DNA from: Pseudomonadota bacterium
GTDB lineage: Bacteria; Pseudomonadota; Alphaproteobacteria; Sphingomonadales; Sphingomonadaceae
DNA length: 49,446 nucleotides
Reading direction: 5' to 3'
Assembly (NCBI GenBank): GCA_023416515.1
Contig: JAEZHP010000182.1
Span: 1-49,446, forward strand
A program made the position numbers and the translations under genes. The notes below the pieces were generated by a model. It did no database searches and was not told where the DNA came from. It saw nothing but the letters and a program-made list of their open reading frames with translations. Positions 23,920 through 32,929 of the stretch are shown here, piece by piece (positions within the stretch are counted from its first letter, which is position 1; every line of letters starts with the position of its first letter).

Positions 23920-26900
23920 TTAGAACGCGATTCCGAGGGAGATCCGGCCGCCGATCGAGGCCCGGCCGTCCTGCTCCTCGGCGAGAAGCTCGGCTCCGAC
24001 GACGGTTCCACCCTGGCCGCCGACGAGGCGGAGCGCTCCGGTCCAGCCGGACATGCGCTCCTCCGGCTCGAGCGTGAAGTCGTCGCCGTCGCCGAAGCGG
24101 GCGACGGTCGCCCCGAGCGTTCCCGCGAGGATCTGGCGGCGGCCGCCCTCGGCCTCGGCGCGCAGCCAGAATTGGTCGGCCTCGCGGCTGCCCCATTCCA
24201 TGCCGAGCGCGAGCGCGGCGGTGCCGGCGAGCTCGTCGCTGTCGCGGCCCTCGACGATGAGGTCGATGGCCTCGCCGCCGCCGCTCTCCTCATAGCCGTC
24301 CTCGTTGAGCCGGTAATAATCCAGCGCGAGCGAGGGCCTCAGGCGGAGGGCTCCGAGGTCGAGGTCGTAGGACAGGCCGGCGCCGGCGGAGAACAGGGTG
24401 CCGTTCCACTCGCCGTTGGTGGTTCGGGTGACCGCTTCGCCGTCCTGGGTGGTTCCGGTGAAGATGCGGGTCGAGCCGAACGATATGCTCGCCGCCGATC
24501 CGCGGGCATAGGCGTGGAAGGGGCCGAACGTGCCGCGCCAATAGGCGGCGAGCTCGAACTGCTCGCTTCGCACGCTGTTGTCGTTCTCGCCGTCGGCGTC
24601 CGAGCCGGTGATGTAGGCGATCGTCCCGCCGATCGCTCCGGCGCCGAGCTGGCGCTCGAGCCCGCCCGAGGCCGCCCAGCCGCTGACGTCGTAGGCCGCG
24701 GTGTCGCCGAGGTCCTTGGAGGTCCCGAAGCCCGCCTGCTGGATCCAGAAGCGCCAGCCGCCGCCCATCTCGGCGCCGACCGGGCGCGGATCGTTGAGGA
24801 AGCGCGCAGTGGTGCGCGAGCCCAGGGTCACGGTCTCGAAAATGCCTCCGGCATGGTCGGGAAGGAGCTGGGTGAGCTGCGAGCGCAGAGCGTCGCCGCT
24901 GGCGATGCCGAGGAACACGCCGGCGACCTTGCCGTCGGAATCGAGCGCTCCGAACACCGCGTCATAGGCGGCGCTCGCCGAGCCGTTGAGGCCGAGCTCG
25001 GTCGCGGTCTTGCGCGCGATGTTGACCGCGACCTCGCCCGCCGCGGCGTTGGTCTCGACCGTGCCGCGGAACAGGAAGGGCAAGGTGGCGCTGTCGAAGC
25101 CGATCGCCCCCGCATTGGTCAGCGAACCGGCGTCGACGACCAGGTAGCGCCCTGCAGCGTCGCTGACGTTGCGCAGGCGCACCCGTATCTCGGTGCCGGT
25201 GCCGAAGCTCGCCGCTCCGGCGACGTCGTAGCGGGTGTTGGTCCCCGCCGCGCCGTCGATGTCGACTCCGAGGATGGCGCCGTTGCCGACGCTGAGCGAG
25301 TTCAGGGCGACTCCGCCCGTCCGGGTGACGTGGAAGCTGCCGCCGGTCATCGCGACTTCGAGCCCGGCCGAGTTGGCCAGCGTCCCCATGAAGCGCGCGG
25401 ATCCGCCGATCTCGAGCCGGTCGGCGCCGCCGCCGAAGTCCGCGAGCCCGCTGAACTGCGCCCCGCCCGACAGCGCCATTCGGTCTGCGCCGGCGCCAAA
25501 CGAGGCGTTGCCCTTGACCGTGCCGTCGGCGATTTCGAGCAGGTCGTTGCCGCTTCCGAAGCGGATGTCCCCGGTGATTGCGGGGACCGGGGTTCCGGTG
25601 CCGGTGAGCCGAGTCTGGCGGACGGTCGCACCGCTCGTGTTGGCGCTGAGGTCGATCGCGACGCGCTGGGTGGCGAGGCCGCCGGCGGCGGTGATCACAT
25701 TCTGGTTCTCGACGAGAGTGACCCCGCCGCTGAGGTCCGCGATCGCGGTCGCCGACCCGCTTGCGCCGGCGGTCGCCTCGATCCGGCCCGAATTGCGGAT
25801 CGACGTGACCGTGGAGCCCGCGTCGATCTGGATGGCGCGGGCAAGGTCGCCGGCATCGCCGCCGCCCTGTGCCTTGACGGTTCCGCTGACACGCACCGCG
25901 GGGACGCTCGCGCCGCTGCCGATCCGGATCGCGGTCGCGTTGGCGCCGTTCGAGCTCGCCGCGACCGTCCCGCTCACGCTCATTCCCCCAGCGATGGTCA
26001 CGTTGCCGCCAAGACCACCGATCTGAACGCCGTTGCCGTTGACCCCGGCGTAGATGCCGGTGCCGGTGATGCTTCCTTCGATGAGCAGCCCATGACCGTT
26101 TGCGTTGCCGGTGATCGCGCCGACCGTGATGTTTTCGGTCGCCGAGCCGATCAGGACCGCGGGCGCGGCTCCCACCGACTGGATGTTCGCGGTGCCTTCC
26201 TCGGCGTCCTTGACGCCGTCATCATCCTCGTCGTCGTCGGTGGTGCTGTTGTTGGGCGGCGGCGCGGCGAACACGATGCCGCGCGCGACGTCGCCGCCGA
26301 TCCGAACCGCGGGACCGCCCTGGAGCAGGTCGTCGGCGTCGAGCTTGCTCACGTCGGCGGGCGGGCTCGTGTAGCGGTAGCCCGTCGTGCTCACCAGGCC
26401 CTGGAAGACCAGCGCCCCGCCGATGTCGCCGTCGAGCGCGACCCCGACGCCGTTCTGACCGCGGACCGTGACCCCGCCGTTGACCGTCACGTTGCCGGTC
26501 ACGTCCCCGGCCCGAATGCCGAAGCTGTTGTTGCCCACGACGTCGATCGCGCCGCCGTTGATGAGCGAGCCGACAAGGCGGCTGTCGAGCGCGATCCCGG
26601 CCGAGTCGTTGCCCTCGATCTCGATCTTGCTGGCGTTGGTCACGTTGCCGGTGAAGCTTCCGCCCGGCGCAATCCGGATACCGAAGCGGCGCGCGCCTTG
26701 GGCGAAGGGCCCGTCGAGGTCGCCGTCCTTGTCCGTGTCGGTCGGGGTATAGTCCTCGGTGAGGCGGATCGTGCCGCTGTTGGTGATGTTGCCGGCGCGG
26801 CCGGGCTGGGCGAGAATTCCGGCCGTGTCGCTGGCGTTGAGGATCTCGATCGTGCCGGCGTTGCTGACATTGTTGTTGCTGTCGATCGTGATCGCAGTCC

Positions 26901-27084
26901 CCGAGGTCAGCTTGATCGAACCGGCCGAGGTGACGACGACATTGTCGGGCCCGCCCGAAGTCGCGGTCGATGTCTGGATCGGCGCGGTCGTTGCGGTGCT
27001 CACGGTGCGGTCGGCAAATGCGGGGGTGCCCGTCGCGACGAGGAGGACCGGGGTCAAACAGGTGCAAGCCAGCAGGTGACGCAT
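23920..27084 (-). CDS. Autotransporter (type Va) outer-membrane protein
   Basis: The 1054-residue protein starts with a signal peptide (MRHLLACTCLTPVLLVATGTPAFA, cleavage near 24). The passenger, about 25-770, is a repetitive beta-helix with many NxGxI/GxxI-type turns and a Ca-binding-like DTDKDGDLDG loop. The C-terminal autotransporter barrel (about 770-1054) contains alternating beta strands (GGGWRFWIQQAGFG onward) and ends ISLGIAF, with the terminal Phe recognised by the Bam machinery. No serine-protease triad is visible. It follows the TonB receptor gene by about 110 bases in the same direction and may be under the same sigma/FecR control. The ligand is unknown. Confidence 0.93.
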   Translation of the reverse strand: MRHLLACTCLTPVLLVATGTPAFADRTVSTATTAPIQTSTATSGGPDNVVVTSAGSIKLTSGTAITIDSNNNVSNAGTIEILNASDTAGILAQPGRAGNITNSGTIRLTEDYTPTDTDKDGDLDGPFAQGARRFGIRIAPGGSFTGNVTNASKIEIEGNDSAGIALDSRLVGSLINGGAIDVVGNNSFGIRAGDVTGNVTVNGGVTVRGQNGVGVALDGDIGGALVFQGLVSTTGYRYTSPPADVSKLDADDLLQGGPAVRIGGDVARGIVFAAPPPNNSTTDDDEDDDGVKDAEEGTANIQSVGAAPAVLIGSATENITVGAITGNANGHGLLIEGSITGTGIYAGVNGNGVQIGGLGGNVTIAGGMSVSGTVAASSNGANATAIRIGSGASVPAVRVSGTVKAQGGGDAGDLARAIQIDAGSTVTSIRNSGRIEATAGASGSATAIADLSGGVTLVENQNVITAAGGLATQRVAIDLSANTSGATVRQTRLTGTGTPVPAITGDIRFGSGNDLLEIADGTVKGNASFGAGADRMALSGGAQFSGLADFGGGADRLEIGGSARFMGTLANSAGLEVAMTGGSFHVTRTGGVALNSLSVGNGAILGVDIDGAAGTNTRYDVAGAASFGTGTEIRVRLRNVSDAAGRYLVVDAGSLTNAGAIGFDSATLPFLFRGTVETNAAAGEVAVNIARKTATELGLNGSASAAYDAVFGALDSDGKVAGVFLGIASGDALRSQLTQLLPDHAGGIFETVTLGSRTTARFLNDPRPVGAEMGGGWRFWIQQAGFGTSKDLGDTAAYDVSGWAASGGLERQLGAGAIGGTIAYITGSDADGENDNSVRSEQFELAAYWRGTFGPFHAYARGSAASISFGSTRIFTGTTQDGEAVTRTTNGEWNGTLFSAGAGLSYDLDLGALRLRPSLALDYYRLNEDGYEESGGGEAIDLIVEGRDSDELAGTAALALGMEWGSREADQFWLRAEAEGGRRQILAGTLGATVARFGDGDDFTLEPEERMSGWTGALRLVGGQGGTVVGAELLAEEQDGRASIGGRISLGIAF

Positions 27085-27193
27085 TCTCGATGTCTTCCCT
27101 TGTGAGATTGCCGCCGCGCCGGGATCGGCGCGGGCCTTCTGATCGGGATGACGCCGCCGGCCGAGCGGACCCGCACCGGCCGAAACGAAAATT

Positions 27194-29575
27194 CTAGAAG
27201 GCGGTCTGCCAGCCGAGGCGGACCGTGAGCGGACGCATCGGAGTTACCTGCGGGTTCTCGACGAGGGTGAAGGGCGAGCCGAAGGCGAAGCGGTTCCCGG
27301 CCTGGTCGAGAAGGTTGGTGACGGTGAGCGAGAAAGCCTGTCGCTCCCGCTCGATCCGGGCGCCGAGGCCGATATCGAGCCAGCCGCCCTGCTCGATCCC
27401 GAGGATCGGCCCGATGCCAAGCCTGGAATGGCCGACGTAGCGCGCGCTGGAGGTCAGGACGAGATCGGTGCCGGAGCCGATCGAAGTGCGATAATCCGCG
27501 CCGAAGCGAGCGCTGAGATCGGCGACGTTGGGCAGCGCCGCGTTCGTGGTGATGTCGATGTTCGGATCGGGATTGGTCACCTCGCTGTCGTTGGCGACCG
27601 CCGCCACCTCCAGGTTGAGACCGGGCAAAGGCCTCCAGCCGAGACGAAAGTCCACGGTGACGATGTGGCCATTGCCGATATTCGCGGTGGTCGGAAAGCC
27701 GTCGAAGCCGATCGTGTCGGCCTGGATATCGTCCCAATTGGTGTAGGCGATCGACAGCGCCGCGTTCACCGGAGCACCGCGTCCGCCGTAGCGAACTCCG
27801 GCTTCCACCGCGGACACGGTGTCGTTGCGGAAGCGCCGGATGAAATCGCCGGCCACCGACAGTCCGCCCGGCCGGAAGCTCTCCTCGTAGCGAGCGAACA
27901 GGACGAGGTCTCTCCGCGGTGTCCAGGCCACCGACAGCGACGGCAGGAAAGCGGTCTCATTGCGGCTCGCCTGCGGGCCGAACAGCGGCTGGAGCACGCG
28001 CAGATCGAGACCGAGCGACTCTCCCGCGAGGCTGGAATGGGTGAGGCGGCCGCCGGCCGTGACGTCGACGTCCGGAAGCGGGCTGACGCTGAGCTGGCCG
28101 AAGCCGGCGGCCTCGAGGATCCGGTTGGAAACGCCCGGAATCGCGAAAGGCCGGTCGACGGGTCCTGCGAAGCGGCGCTGCTCGGCATCGTTGCTGATCA
28201 CGCTCGCGCCGACCAGCCAGGCGATGCCCGGCGCGGCCCCGCCGGACAGGCGGCTCTCCGCGCTGAGCAAGGTGACCCGGGTGTCCTGCTCGAAAAGCTG
28301 CGGCTCCATTCCCATGCGGGTCGCGTCGTAGCGTTCGAACAGGCGCTGGTTCACATAGCCGAGCGACGTCACGAAGCGGGTGTCGCCCCAGTCCTTCGAA
28401 ACGACCAAGTCGGCGAGCATATAATCGCTTCGAAACGGCTGCTCGATCGCGCTCCGCCGGGTGAGCGGCGGAGCGTCGCGGTCGGCGAACTGGCCGTCAT
28501 CGCCGCTGATCCGCTGGCCGGTCGCGCTGATGTCGATCGTCCAGTCGTCGGGGCTGGCGAAGCGGAGGCCGAGCCGGCCGCCGACCGCAGTGACCCGGTT
28601 GACGTCGTCGCGGCGGCGCAAGGCATCGTCGATATAGCCGCCTTCGGTGACCGCATAGCCGGTGACCCGAAGCGCCAGCCGATCGGCGACCAGCGGCAGG
28701 TTGAGGGTGCCAGCGGCATCCGCGCCCGGCTGCCCATGGAGGGTTGCGGAGGCACCCAGCGAGGCCGAGCCCTCGAACCCCTCGACCCGCGGGCTGTTGG
28801 GCATGACCCGGATGATTCCACCGAGCGAGCCAGCGCCGTAGAGCGTGCCCTGCGGACCTTGAAGCACCTCGATCCGATCGATGTCGTAAAGCCTGAGGTC
28901 CGGGTCGGGCGCATTGTAGTTGACCCGGGTCTCGCCGAGATATTGGCCGACCGTGGCCTGGGTCGGCCCGTTGAAGCTGGAATCGGCGACTCCGCGGATG
29001 AACAGCTTGTTGCGGCCGGGCCCGAGATGGGTCGAGCTGACCTCGGGCAGTCGAGCGAGCAGCGCCTCGTTGCCCGGAACCCCGATCAGCGCGGGATCGT
29101 CGCCGCGAACGATCTCGACGGAGCCCGGATAGGAAGCGAGCGTCACCGGCAGGCGCGCGCCGGTGACGACGATCTCGTCCTCCAGCCCCCCCGCCGGATC
29201 GGAATGGTCCTGCTGGACCGGACGGCTTCCCACAGAGGGAGCCGGGGCACGTTGCGCCCAGCGCGGCTGGGGCATCGGCCGGCGAACGATCCGGAACGTC
29301 GTACGGTCATATTGAAGATAGCGGCCGTCGCTGTCGCGCAGAAGCAGGGCGAGGGCCTGGTTAACCGTATAACGGCCGCGCACCGGCGCGACCCGCCTCG
29401 ATGCGAGGGTTGGATCGCTGATCCCGATGCTGACCCCCGCCTGCCGGCCCAGCGCGACGACGGCGTCGCCGAGCCGTCCGCCGGGCAGATCGAGCTGGCG
29501 CGGCCCCTGCGCCAAGGCGGCGGGGGCGGCGAACAGCAAGCAGGCGAGGAAAAACAGGGCTTTAAGGGGTCTCAC
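27194..29575 (-). CDS. TonB-dependent receptor with STN signalling domain (FecA type)
   Basis: The start is GTG at 29575 with GGGAG six bases upstream. The 793-residue protein has a signal peptide (1-22) and an STN domain at about 26-90 (LDLPGGRLGDAVVALGRQAG through RYTVNQALALLL). A TonB-box-like EIVVTG lies near residue 138, then a plug with VLQGPQGTLYGAGSLGG, then a 22-strand barrel ending LGWQTAF. The STN domain contacts FecR in the periplasm to signal that substrate is bound. It overlaps the FecR stop by 14 bases. The substrate is probably a siderophore, haem or other large nutrient, and cannot be named from sequence. Confidence 0.95.
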   Translation of the reverse strand: MRPLKALFFLACLLFAAPAALAQGPRQLDLPGGRLGDAVVALGRQAGVSIGISDPTLASRRVAPVRGRYTVNQALALLLRDSDGRYLQYDRTTFRIVRRPMPQPRWAQRAPAPSVGSRPVQQDHSDPAGGLEDEIVVTGARLPVTLASYPGSVEIVRGDDPALIGVPGNEALLARLPEVSSTHLGPGRNKLFIRGVADSSFNGPTQATVGQYLGETRVNYNAPDPDLRLYDIDRIEVLQGPQGTLYGAGSLGGIIRVMPNSPRVEGFEGSASLGASATLHGQPGADAAGTLNLPLVADRLALRVTGYAVTEGGYIDDALRRRDDVNRVTAVGGRLGLRFASPDDWTIDISATGQRISGDDGQFADRDAPPLTRRSAIEQPFRSDYMLADLVVSKDWGDTRFVTSLGYVNQRLFERYDATRMGMEPQLFEQDTRVTLLSAESRLSGGAAPGIAWLVGASVISNDAEQRRFAGPVDRPFAIPGVSNRILEAAGFGQLSVSPLPDVDVTAGGRLTHSSLAGESLGLDLRVLQPLFGPQASRNETAFLPSLSVAWTPRRDLVLFARYEESFRPGGLSVAGDFIRRFRNDTVSAVEAGVRYGGRGAPVNAALSIAYTNWDDIQADTIGFDGFPTTANIGNGHIVTVDFRLGWRPLPGLNLEVAAVANDSEVTNPDPNIDITTNAALPNVADLSARFGADYRTSIGSGTDLVLTSSARYVGHSRLGIGPILGIEQGGWLDIGLGARIERERQAFSLTVTNLLDQAGNRFAFGSPFTLVENPQVTPMRPLTVRLGWQTAF

Positions 29576-30518
29576 CGGCTCCCGCCATCAATGTCCACCC
29601 CCCGTTGGACGGGCGGGCGTTGACCCCCATCAACTGCGCGGCCCGTTGGATCGTTTCGGGCCCGCCGTCAACTCTGATGACCCCGGTGAAGGCCCGCCCG
29701 GCGATATCCGGCTCGGCGCGAACCTGCACTCCGAGGTTGCGCGTGAGATCCTCGGCCACGGTACCGATCGTCGTCGCCGGATAGATCAGCCTTCCGTCGC
29801 GCCAGCCGGTGATCGCCTCGGGCGAGCGCTGAGCGACCGTCGGCGGCGCTTCGGCGCTTCGGCGCAGAGCCATTCCTGCTCTCAGGGTCACTGCGGCGCG
29901 CCCGGGATTATATTCGACCACCCCCTCGGCAACCGCGACGTCCAGCGTCTCTCCGTCGCGGCGAACGTTGAACACCGTCCCGAGGTCGCGAAGCAGGGCG
30001 TCGCCGCTGTGCACCTCGAACGGATCGGAGTCGTCGTGGACGACGGTGAACAGAGCCTCGCCCCGCTCGAGCGTCGCCACTCGCGGGTCGCCTCGGTCCA
30101 GCAGGATCCGGCTGTCGCCGTTGAGGTCGACCCGGCTGCCGTCGGCGAGCTCTACCGTGCGGCGCTCCCCGGCGGCCGTCTCGACCGCATAGGTGCCGCG
30201 GGTCTCAAGCGTTCCGAGAGCGATCACTCCGGCGAGCGCCGCCGCAATTCCGGTGCCAAGGAACAGGCGGCGAGTCAGCGGCCGAGCGGCTGGACTGGGC
30301 GCCGCGACGGCCGGTTCGGGCGGGGCGACGGCGGGTTCGGGCGGAGCGATCGCGCCCCATTCCTGCTCGGCCAATGCCGCTTCGTCATAGGCTGCCGGAT
30401 GGGCCGGATCCGCCTCCAGCCAGTCGGTGAAGGCCGCCCATTCCTCCGCGCCCGCGTCGCGGAGCCGGATCACCCAGCCAACCGCCTGAGCATCGATGTC
30501 ATCCCGCCTGTCCGTCAT
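29562..30518 (-). CDS. FecR-family anti-sigma/signal-transfer protein
   Basis: The start at ATG 30518 is favoured by GAGGTGG just upstream, over a GTG three codons earlier. The 318-residue protein has a cytoplasmic DUF4880-type N-terminus (WVIRLRDAGAEEWAAFTDWL), which binds the sigma factor. A Pro/Ala linker with a tandem PPEPAVA repeat (about 59-72) follows, then a membrane span at about 86-103 preceded by a twin-arginine (TRRLFLG). The periplasmic FecR domain (GERRTVELADGSRVDLNGDS) and a C-terminal DUF4974-like STN-binding region complete it. The RR before the span hints at Tat insertion. It lies between the sigma factor and the receptor, the classical order. Confidence 0.93.
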   Translation of the reverse strand: MTDRRDDIDAQAVGWVIRLRDAGAEEWAAFTDWLEADPAHPAAYDEAALAEQEWGAIAPPEPAVAPPEPAVAAPSPAARPLTRRLFLGTGIAAALAGVIALGTLETRGTYAVETAAGERRTVELADGSRVDLNGDSRILLDRGDPRVATLERGEALFTVVHDDSDPFEVHSGDALLRDLGTVFNVRRDGETLDVAVAEGVVEYNPGRAAVTLRAGMALRRSAEAPPTVAQRSPEAITGWRDGRLIYPATTIGTVAEDLTRNLGVQVRAEPDIAGRAFTGVIRVDGGPETIQRAAQLMGVNARPSNGGWTLMAGAGETP

Positions 30519-30554
30519 ACACGCCACCTCAAGGACAAGACGCCGCGGCCCGGG

Positions 30555-31070
30555 TCATTCCGCATCGAACCGCCTCCTCAAATCGACGAGCGCTCGATAA
30601 GCCTTCTGGAGATGTTTCTCGACCGCGCTCAGGCTGATCCCGAGCTCGTCGGCGATCTGTCGCTGGCTCGCGCCTTCGACCCGGTAACGCCGGAACACAT
30701 AATCGGTGCGCTCCCCAAGCGCCTTGAGTGCCGCCTCGGCAGCGGCGAGCCGCTCGCGGGCGATCAGCAGCTGCTCGCCGGTCGGAGCGTCGGACACGCC
30801 CAGGTCGGGCCCGCCGGTCGCCTCCGTCCACTCCTGGTCGCGCCGCTCTCGGCGAAGCTCGCCGCGGCGCCGATCGAGCATCAGGTTGTTGGCGGCCCGG
30901 AAAAGATAGGCGAGCGGATCGGCGATCGGGCCCGACGCGCCGGACGACGCCTTCAACCACAATTCCTGGAGGAGGTCCTCGGCCGAATCGCCGCCGCCCC
31001 GCGCGCGCAGGAAGCGCAGCAGCGCCGCGCGATTCTGCATGAAAACGGCCTCGAGGCCGCCGCCCGCCAT
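30555..31070 (-). CDS. ECF RNA polymerase sigma factor, FecI type
   Basis: The 171-residue protein starts MAGGGLEAVFMQNRAALLRF at 31070 with GAGAGGCGG upstream; the frame open to 31166 adds nothing family-like. Region 2 includes GDSAEDLLQELWLKASS and DPLAYLFRAANNLMLDRRR. Region 4 has QRQIADELGISLSAVEKHLQKAYRAL, the -35-binding helix-turn-helix. FecI-type factors are released by FecR when the cognate TonB receptor is occupied, and then transcribe the receptor gene. It is first in the leftward sigma-FecR-receptor set, 36 bases before fecR. The autotransporter and giant adhesin downstream are possible further targets. Confidence 0.93.
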   Translation of the reverse strand: MAGGGLEAVFMQNRAALLRFLRARGGGDSAEDLLQELWLKASSGASGPIADPLAYLFRAANNLMLDRRRGELRRERRDQEWTEATGGPDLGVSDAPTGEQLLIARERLAAAEAALKALGERTDYVFRRYRVEGASQRQIADELGISLSAVEKHLQKAYRALVDLRRRFDAE

Positions 31071-31214
31071 GTCCGCCTCTCGTTCAGCGAGGAGCGTCCG
31101 CCTGCCCCCGCAAGGCCGGCCGCTCGAGAAGCCGGCTACTAGGCAAGCAGGGCCGCGCTTGTCCATCCGTCACGGAAAGCTGGGGGTGCGGGTGCGGGTG
31201 TGCGGCGGCGTCTA

Positions 31215-31256
31215 ATCGGAGGACCCTTGCAACCCCCCTCCGATCGGCAAGGGTCC
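31215..31256. repeat. Two overlapping perfect inverted repeats
   Basis: Helix 1 pairs ATCGGAGG (31215-31222) with CCTCCGAT (31237-31244). Helix 2 pairs GGACCCTTGC (31221-31230) with GCAAGGGTCC (31247-31256). They share bases 31221-31222 and interleave, so the two full hairpins exclude each other. They lie between the SGNH hydrolase stop (31267) and the sigma factor start (31070). No T-run follows on either strand. This could be an attenuator-like switch or a regulator site. The rest of the 196-base gap shows nothing I can name. Confidence 0.55.
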
Positions 31257-31266
31257 ACCCCTCCCC

Positions 31267-32130
31267 TCAAGGCACGAGAAATCGGCGCATCTCCGGCGCG
31301 GCGCGGGCGAGCTCATGGGCGACGATCGCCGCGAAGAAGTCGGCGCCGGTCCGGCCGAGATGGGTGTAGTCGAACACCAGCCGTGGCCTCCCCATCGGCT
31401 CGGCCCCCGCAGCCCGCTGCTCGGGAGCGGTCGGGGCGGGGCTGGGCGTGGCTGCCGGAAGCGGAGCAGTCGTCCCGGTCAGAGCCGCCGCCGCCTGCTC
31501 CCGCGACGGCGGAAACTGGGCGAACTGGGTGGCGAGCGCCGGCCCCATCGCCTGCACCGCGGCAACGCTGCGCGCGTTGAGATCGACGAGGGGAACTCCG
31601 GTTTCGGCCGCGACGGTGCGGATCGCCTGCGACCAGGGCTCCAGATTGTTGTCGAGCACGCCATCGCGGAACTGGCGGCGGGCGAGCGGAGTGACCAGCA
31701 CCGGGCGTGCGCCCGCGGCACGCGCTTCGGCGATATAGCGCCGCAGATTGGCGGGGAATTCGGTCTCGAGGTCGGTGGACCGGCCCGGCTTGTTCGGCTG
31801 ATCGTTATGGCCGAACTGGATCAGCACCCAGACCGCCGAGTAGCCCGTCGTCCGCATCTCGGCGAGGGCGATGTCCCACGAACCCTCGGCGCGATAGCTC
31901 GACGTGCTCCGCCCGCCGCGCGCGAGATTGAGACAAGCCATCGTCGACATGACGTGATTGGCGCAGAAGCTGGAGCCCCAGCCGCTCGTCACCGCGGTGG
32001 TGGAATCCCCGACAAGAATGATCTTGGAGGCGCGGATCGGCTGCGCCGCCGGCTGTTGAGCGGCCGCCGGCGAGGCAAGACCGAGCAGAGTGGCGAAAAG
32101 GAGCGCGTGGAAGCGGAACATCTTTGTCAT
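31267..32130 (-). CDS. Secreted SGNH/GDSL hydrolase, rhamnogalacturonan acetylesterase-like
   Basis: The 287-residue protein starts at ATG 32130 (MTKMFRFHALLFATLLGLAS), giving a signal peptide cut near AAAQQ. The frame running upstream to 32337 passes through tRNA-Ser and is not used. The SGNH blocks are IILVGDSTTAV (nucleophile Ser), LARGGRSTSSYR (oxyanion Gly), IQFGHNDQPNK (Asn) and FDYTHLGRTGADFF (catalytic Asp and His). This pattern resembles CE12-type acetylesterases that deacetylate pectic or other polysaccharides. A Pro/Ala/Thr insert (about residues 220-245) is unusual and may be a surface loop. It is probably periplasmic. Confidence 0.88.
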   Translation of the reverse strand: MTKMFRFHALLFATLLGLASPAAAQQPAAQPIRASKIILVGDSTTAVTSGWGSSFCANHVMSTMACLNLARGGRSTSSYRAEGSWDIALAEMRTTGYSAVWVLIQFGHNDQPNKPGRSTDLETEFPANLRRYIAEARAAGARPVLVTPLARRQFRDGVLDNNLEPWSQAIRTVAAETGVPLVDLNARSVAAVQAMGPALATQFAQFPPSREQAAAALTGTTAPLPAATPSPAPTAPEQRAAGAEPMGRPRLVFDYTHLGRTGADFFAAIVAHELARAAPEMRRFLVP

Positions 32131-32235
32131 GGGCCGGGCTGATCCCCGCTTTTCCGCCGCTCCGCAAGACGGCTGTTGCGGGCCGCGCGGGCGATCTTCT
32201 CGGCTCCTGGACTGGCTGCAAGCGGCTGTGAGCCG

Positions 32236-32325
32236 TGGCGGAGAGGGAGGGATTCGAACCCTCGGAACGCTTGCGCGCTCAACGGTTTTCGAGACCGCCC
32301 CGTTCGACCACTCCGGCACCTCTCC
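32236..32325 (-). tRNA. tRNA-Ser (CGA)
   Basis: Read leftward, this is a 90-base tRNA with a long variable arm, as for serine. The acceptor stem GGAGAGG pairs with CCTCTCC. The anticodon loop CTCGAAA gives anticodon CGA. The T-arm is GGGTTCGAATCCC and an encoded CCA lies at 32236-32238. Confidence 0.97.
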
Positions 32326-32458
32326 GCGAGGGCTCATTGCGGCTCCTGAGGAAGGAGCCGGGCCGATGAGCGGGGCGCTCTAGACCAAGGAATCGGCCTT
32401 GCCAAGCATGTCGTGGAGCTTGCTTGTTCCGACCACTCGCCATGCCTAGATTGGGACC

Positions 32459-32821
32459 ATGACCGAATATGACGACACCAAGCCCAAGCCGCCGAGCGTC
32501 GCCCATGCGCGCTTCGCGATCGGCGACGTGGTGAGGCATCGCCTGTTCGATTTCCGAGGTGTCGTGTTCGACGTCGATCCGGTCTTCGCCAACAGCAATG
32601 AATGGTACGAGTCGATCCCGGAGGATTCCCGTCCGCCGAAGGACCAGCCCTTCTACCATCTTCTCGCCGAGAATTCGGATTCCAGCTACATTGCCTATGT
32701 CAGCCAGCAGAATCTGGAGGTCGACGCGGACTCGGCGCCGGTCGAGCATCCGGCGATCGCCGGCATGTTCGACGGCCGCGACGGCTCACGCTACCGGCTC
32801 AAGCGGAAGCTTCGTCACTAG
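32459..32821 (+). CDS. hspQ: Heat shock protein HspQ (YccV family)
   Basis: This 120-residue protein contains the HspQ core: AHARFAIGDVVRHRLFDFRG, VVFDVDPVFANSNEWYESIP, then QPFYHLLAEN and YVSQQNLE. In Escherichia coli HspQ binds hemimethylated DNA and acts as a specificity factor for Lon protease. The single domain occupies nearly the whole protein, with a basic C-terminus (RYRLKRKLRH). It stands alone upstream of rplU and is probably transcribed on its own. Confidence 0.92.
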   Translation: MTEYDDTKPKPPSVAHARFAIGDVVRHRLFDFRGVVFDVDPVFANSNEWYESIPEDSRPPKDQPFYHLLAENSDSSYIAYVSQQNLEVDADSAPVEHPAIAGMFDGRDGSRYRLKRKLRH

Positions 32822-32833
32822 CCATTAGAGCGG

Positions 32834-32862
32834 TTGACACAAAAGGGCACCGCATCTACCTG
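32834..32862 (+). promoter_or_regulatory. Probable promoter of rplU-rpmA
   Basis: A perfect TTGACA (32834-32839) is followed after 17 bases by TACCTG (32857-32862). It sits just after the hspQ stop and about 70 bases before the L21 start. The -10 match is only moderate. Confidence 0.45.
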
Positions 32863-32929
32863 CGGCGCTTTCCCGCGCTGGGCCCGTCCTGCGCGGGCAA
32901 GCTATTTTGACCTCAAGTGGAAGAAGCCC

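Noticed and set aside
24172..27105. 977-residue rightward open frame opposite the autotransporter
   Set aside because: Low-complexity Arg/Asp/Gly/Val composition; the leftward frame has a signal peptide and a complete beta-barrel.
27428..29623. 731-residue rightward open frame opposite the TonB receptor
   Set aside because: No domains, and the receptor on the other strand has all expected motifs.
32131..32337. N-terminal extension of the SGNH hydrolase frame
   Set aside because: It reads through the tRNA-Ser gene; the signal peptide begins at 32130.
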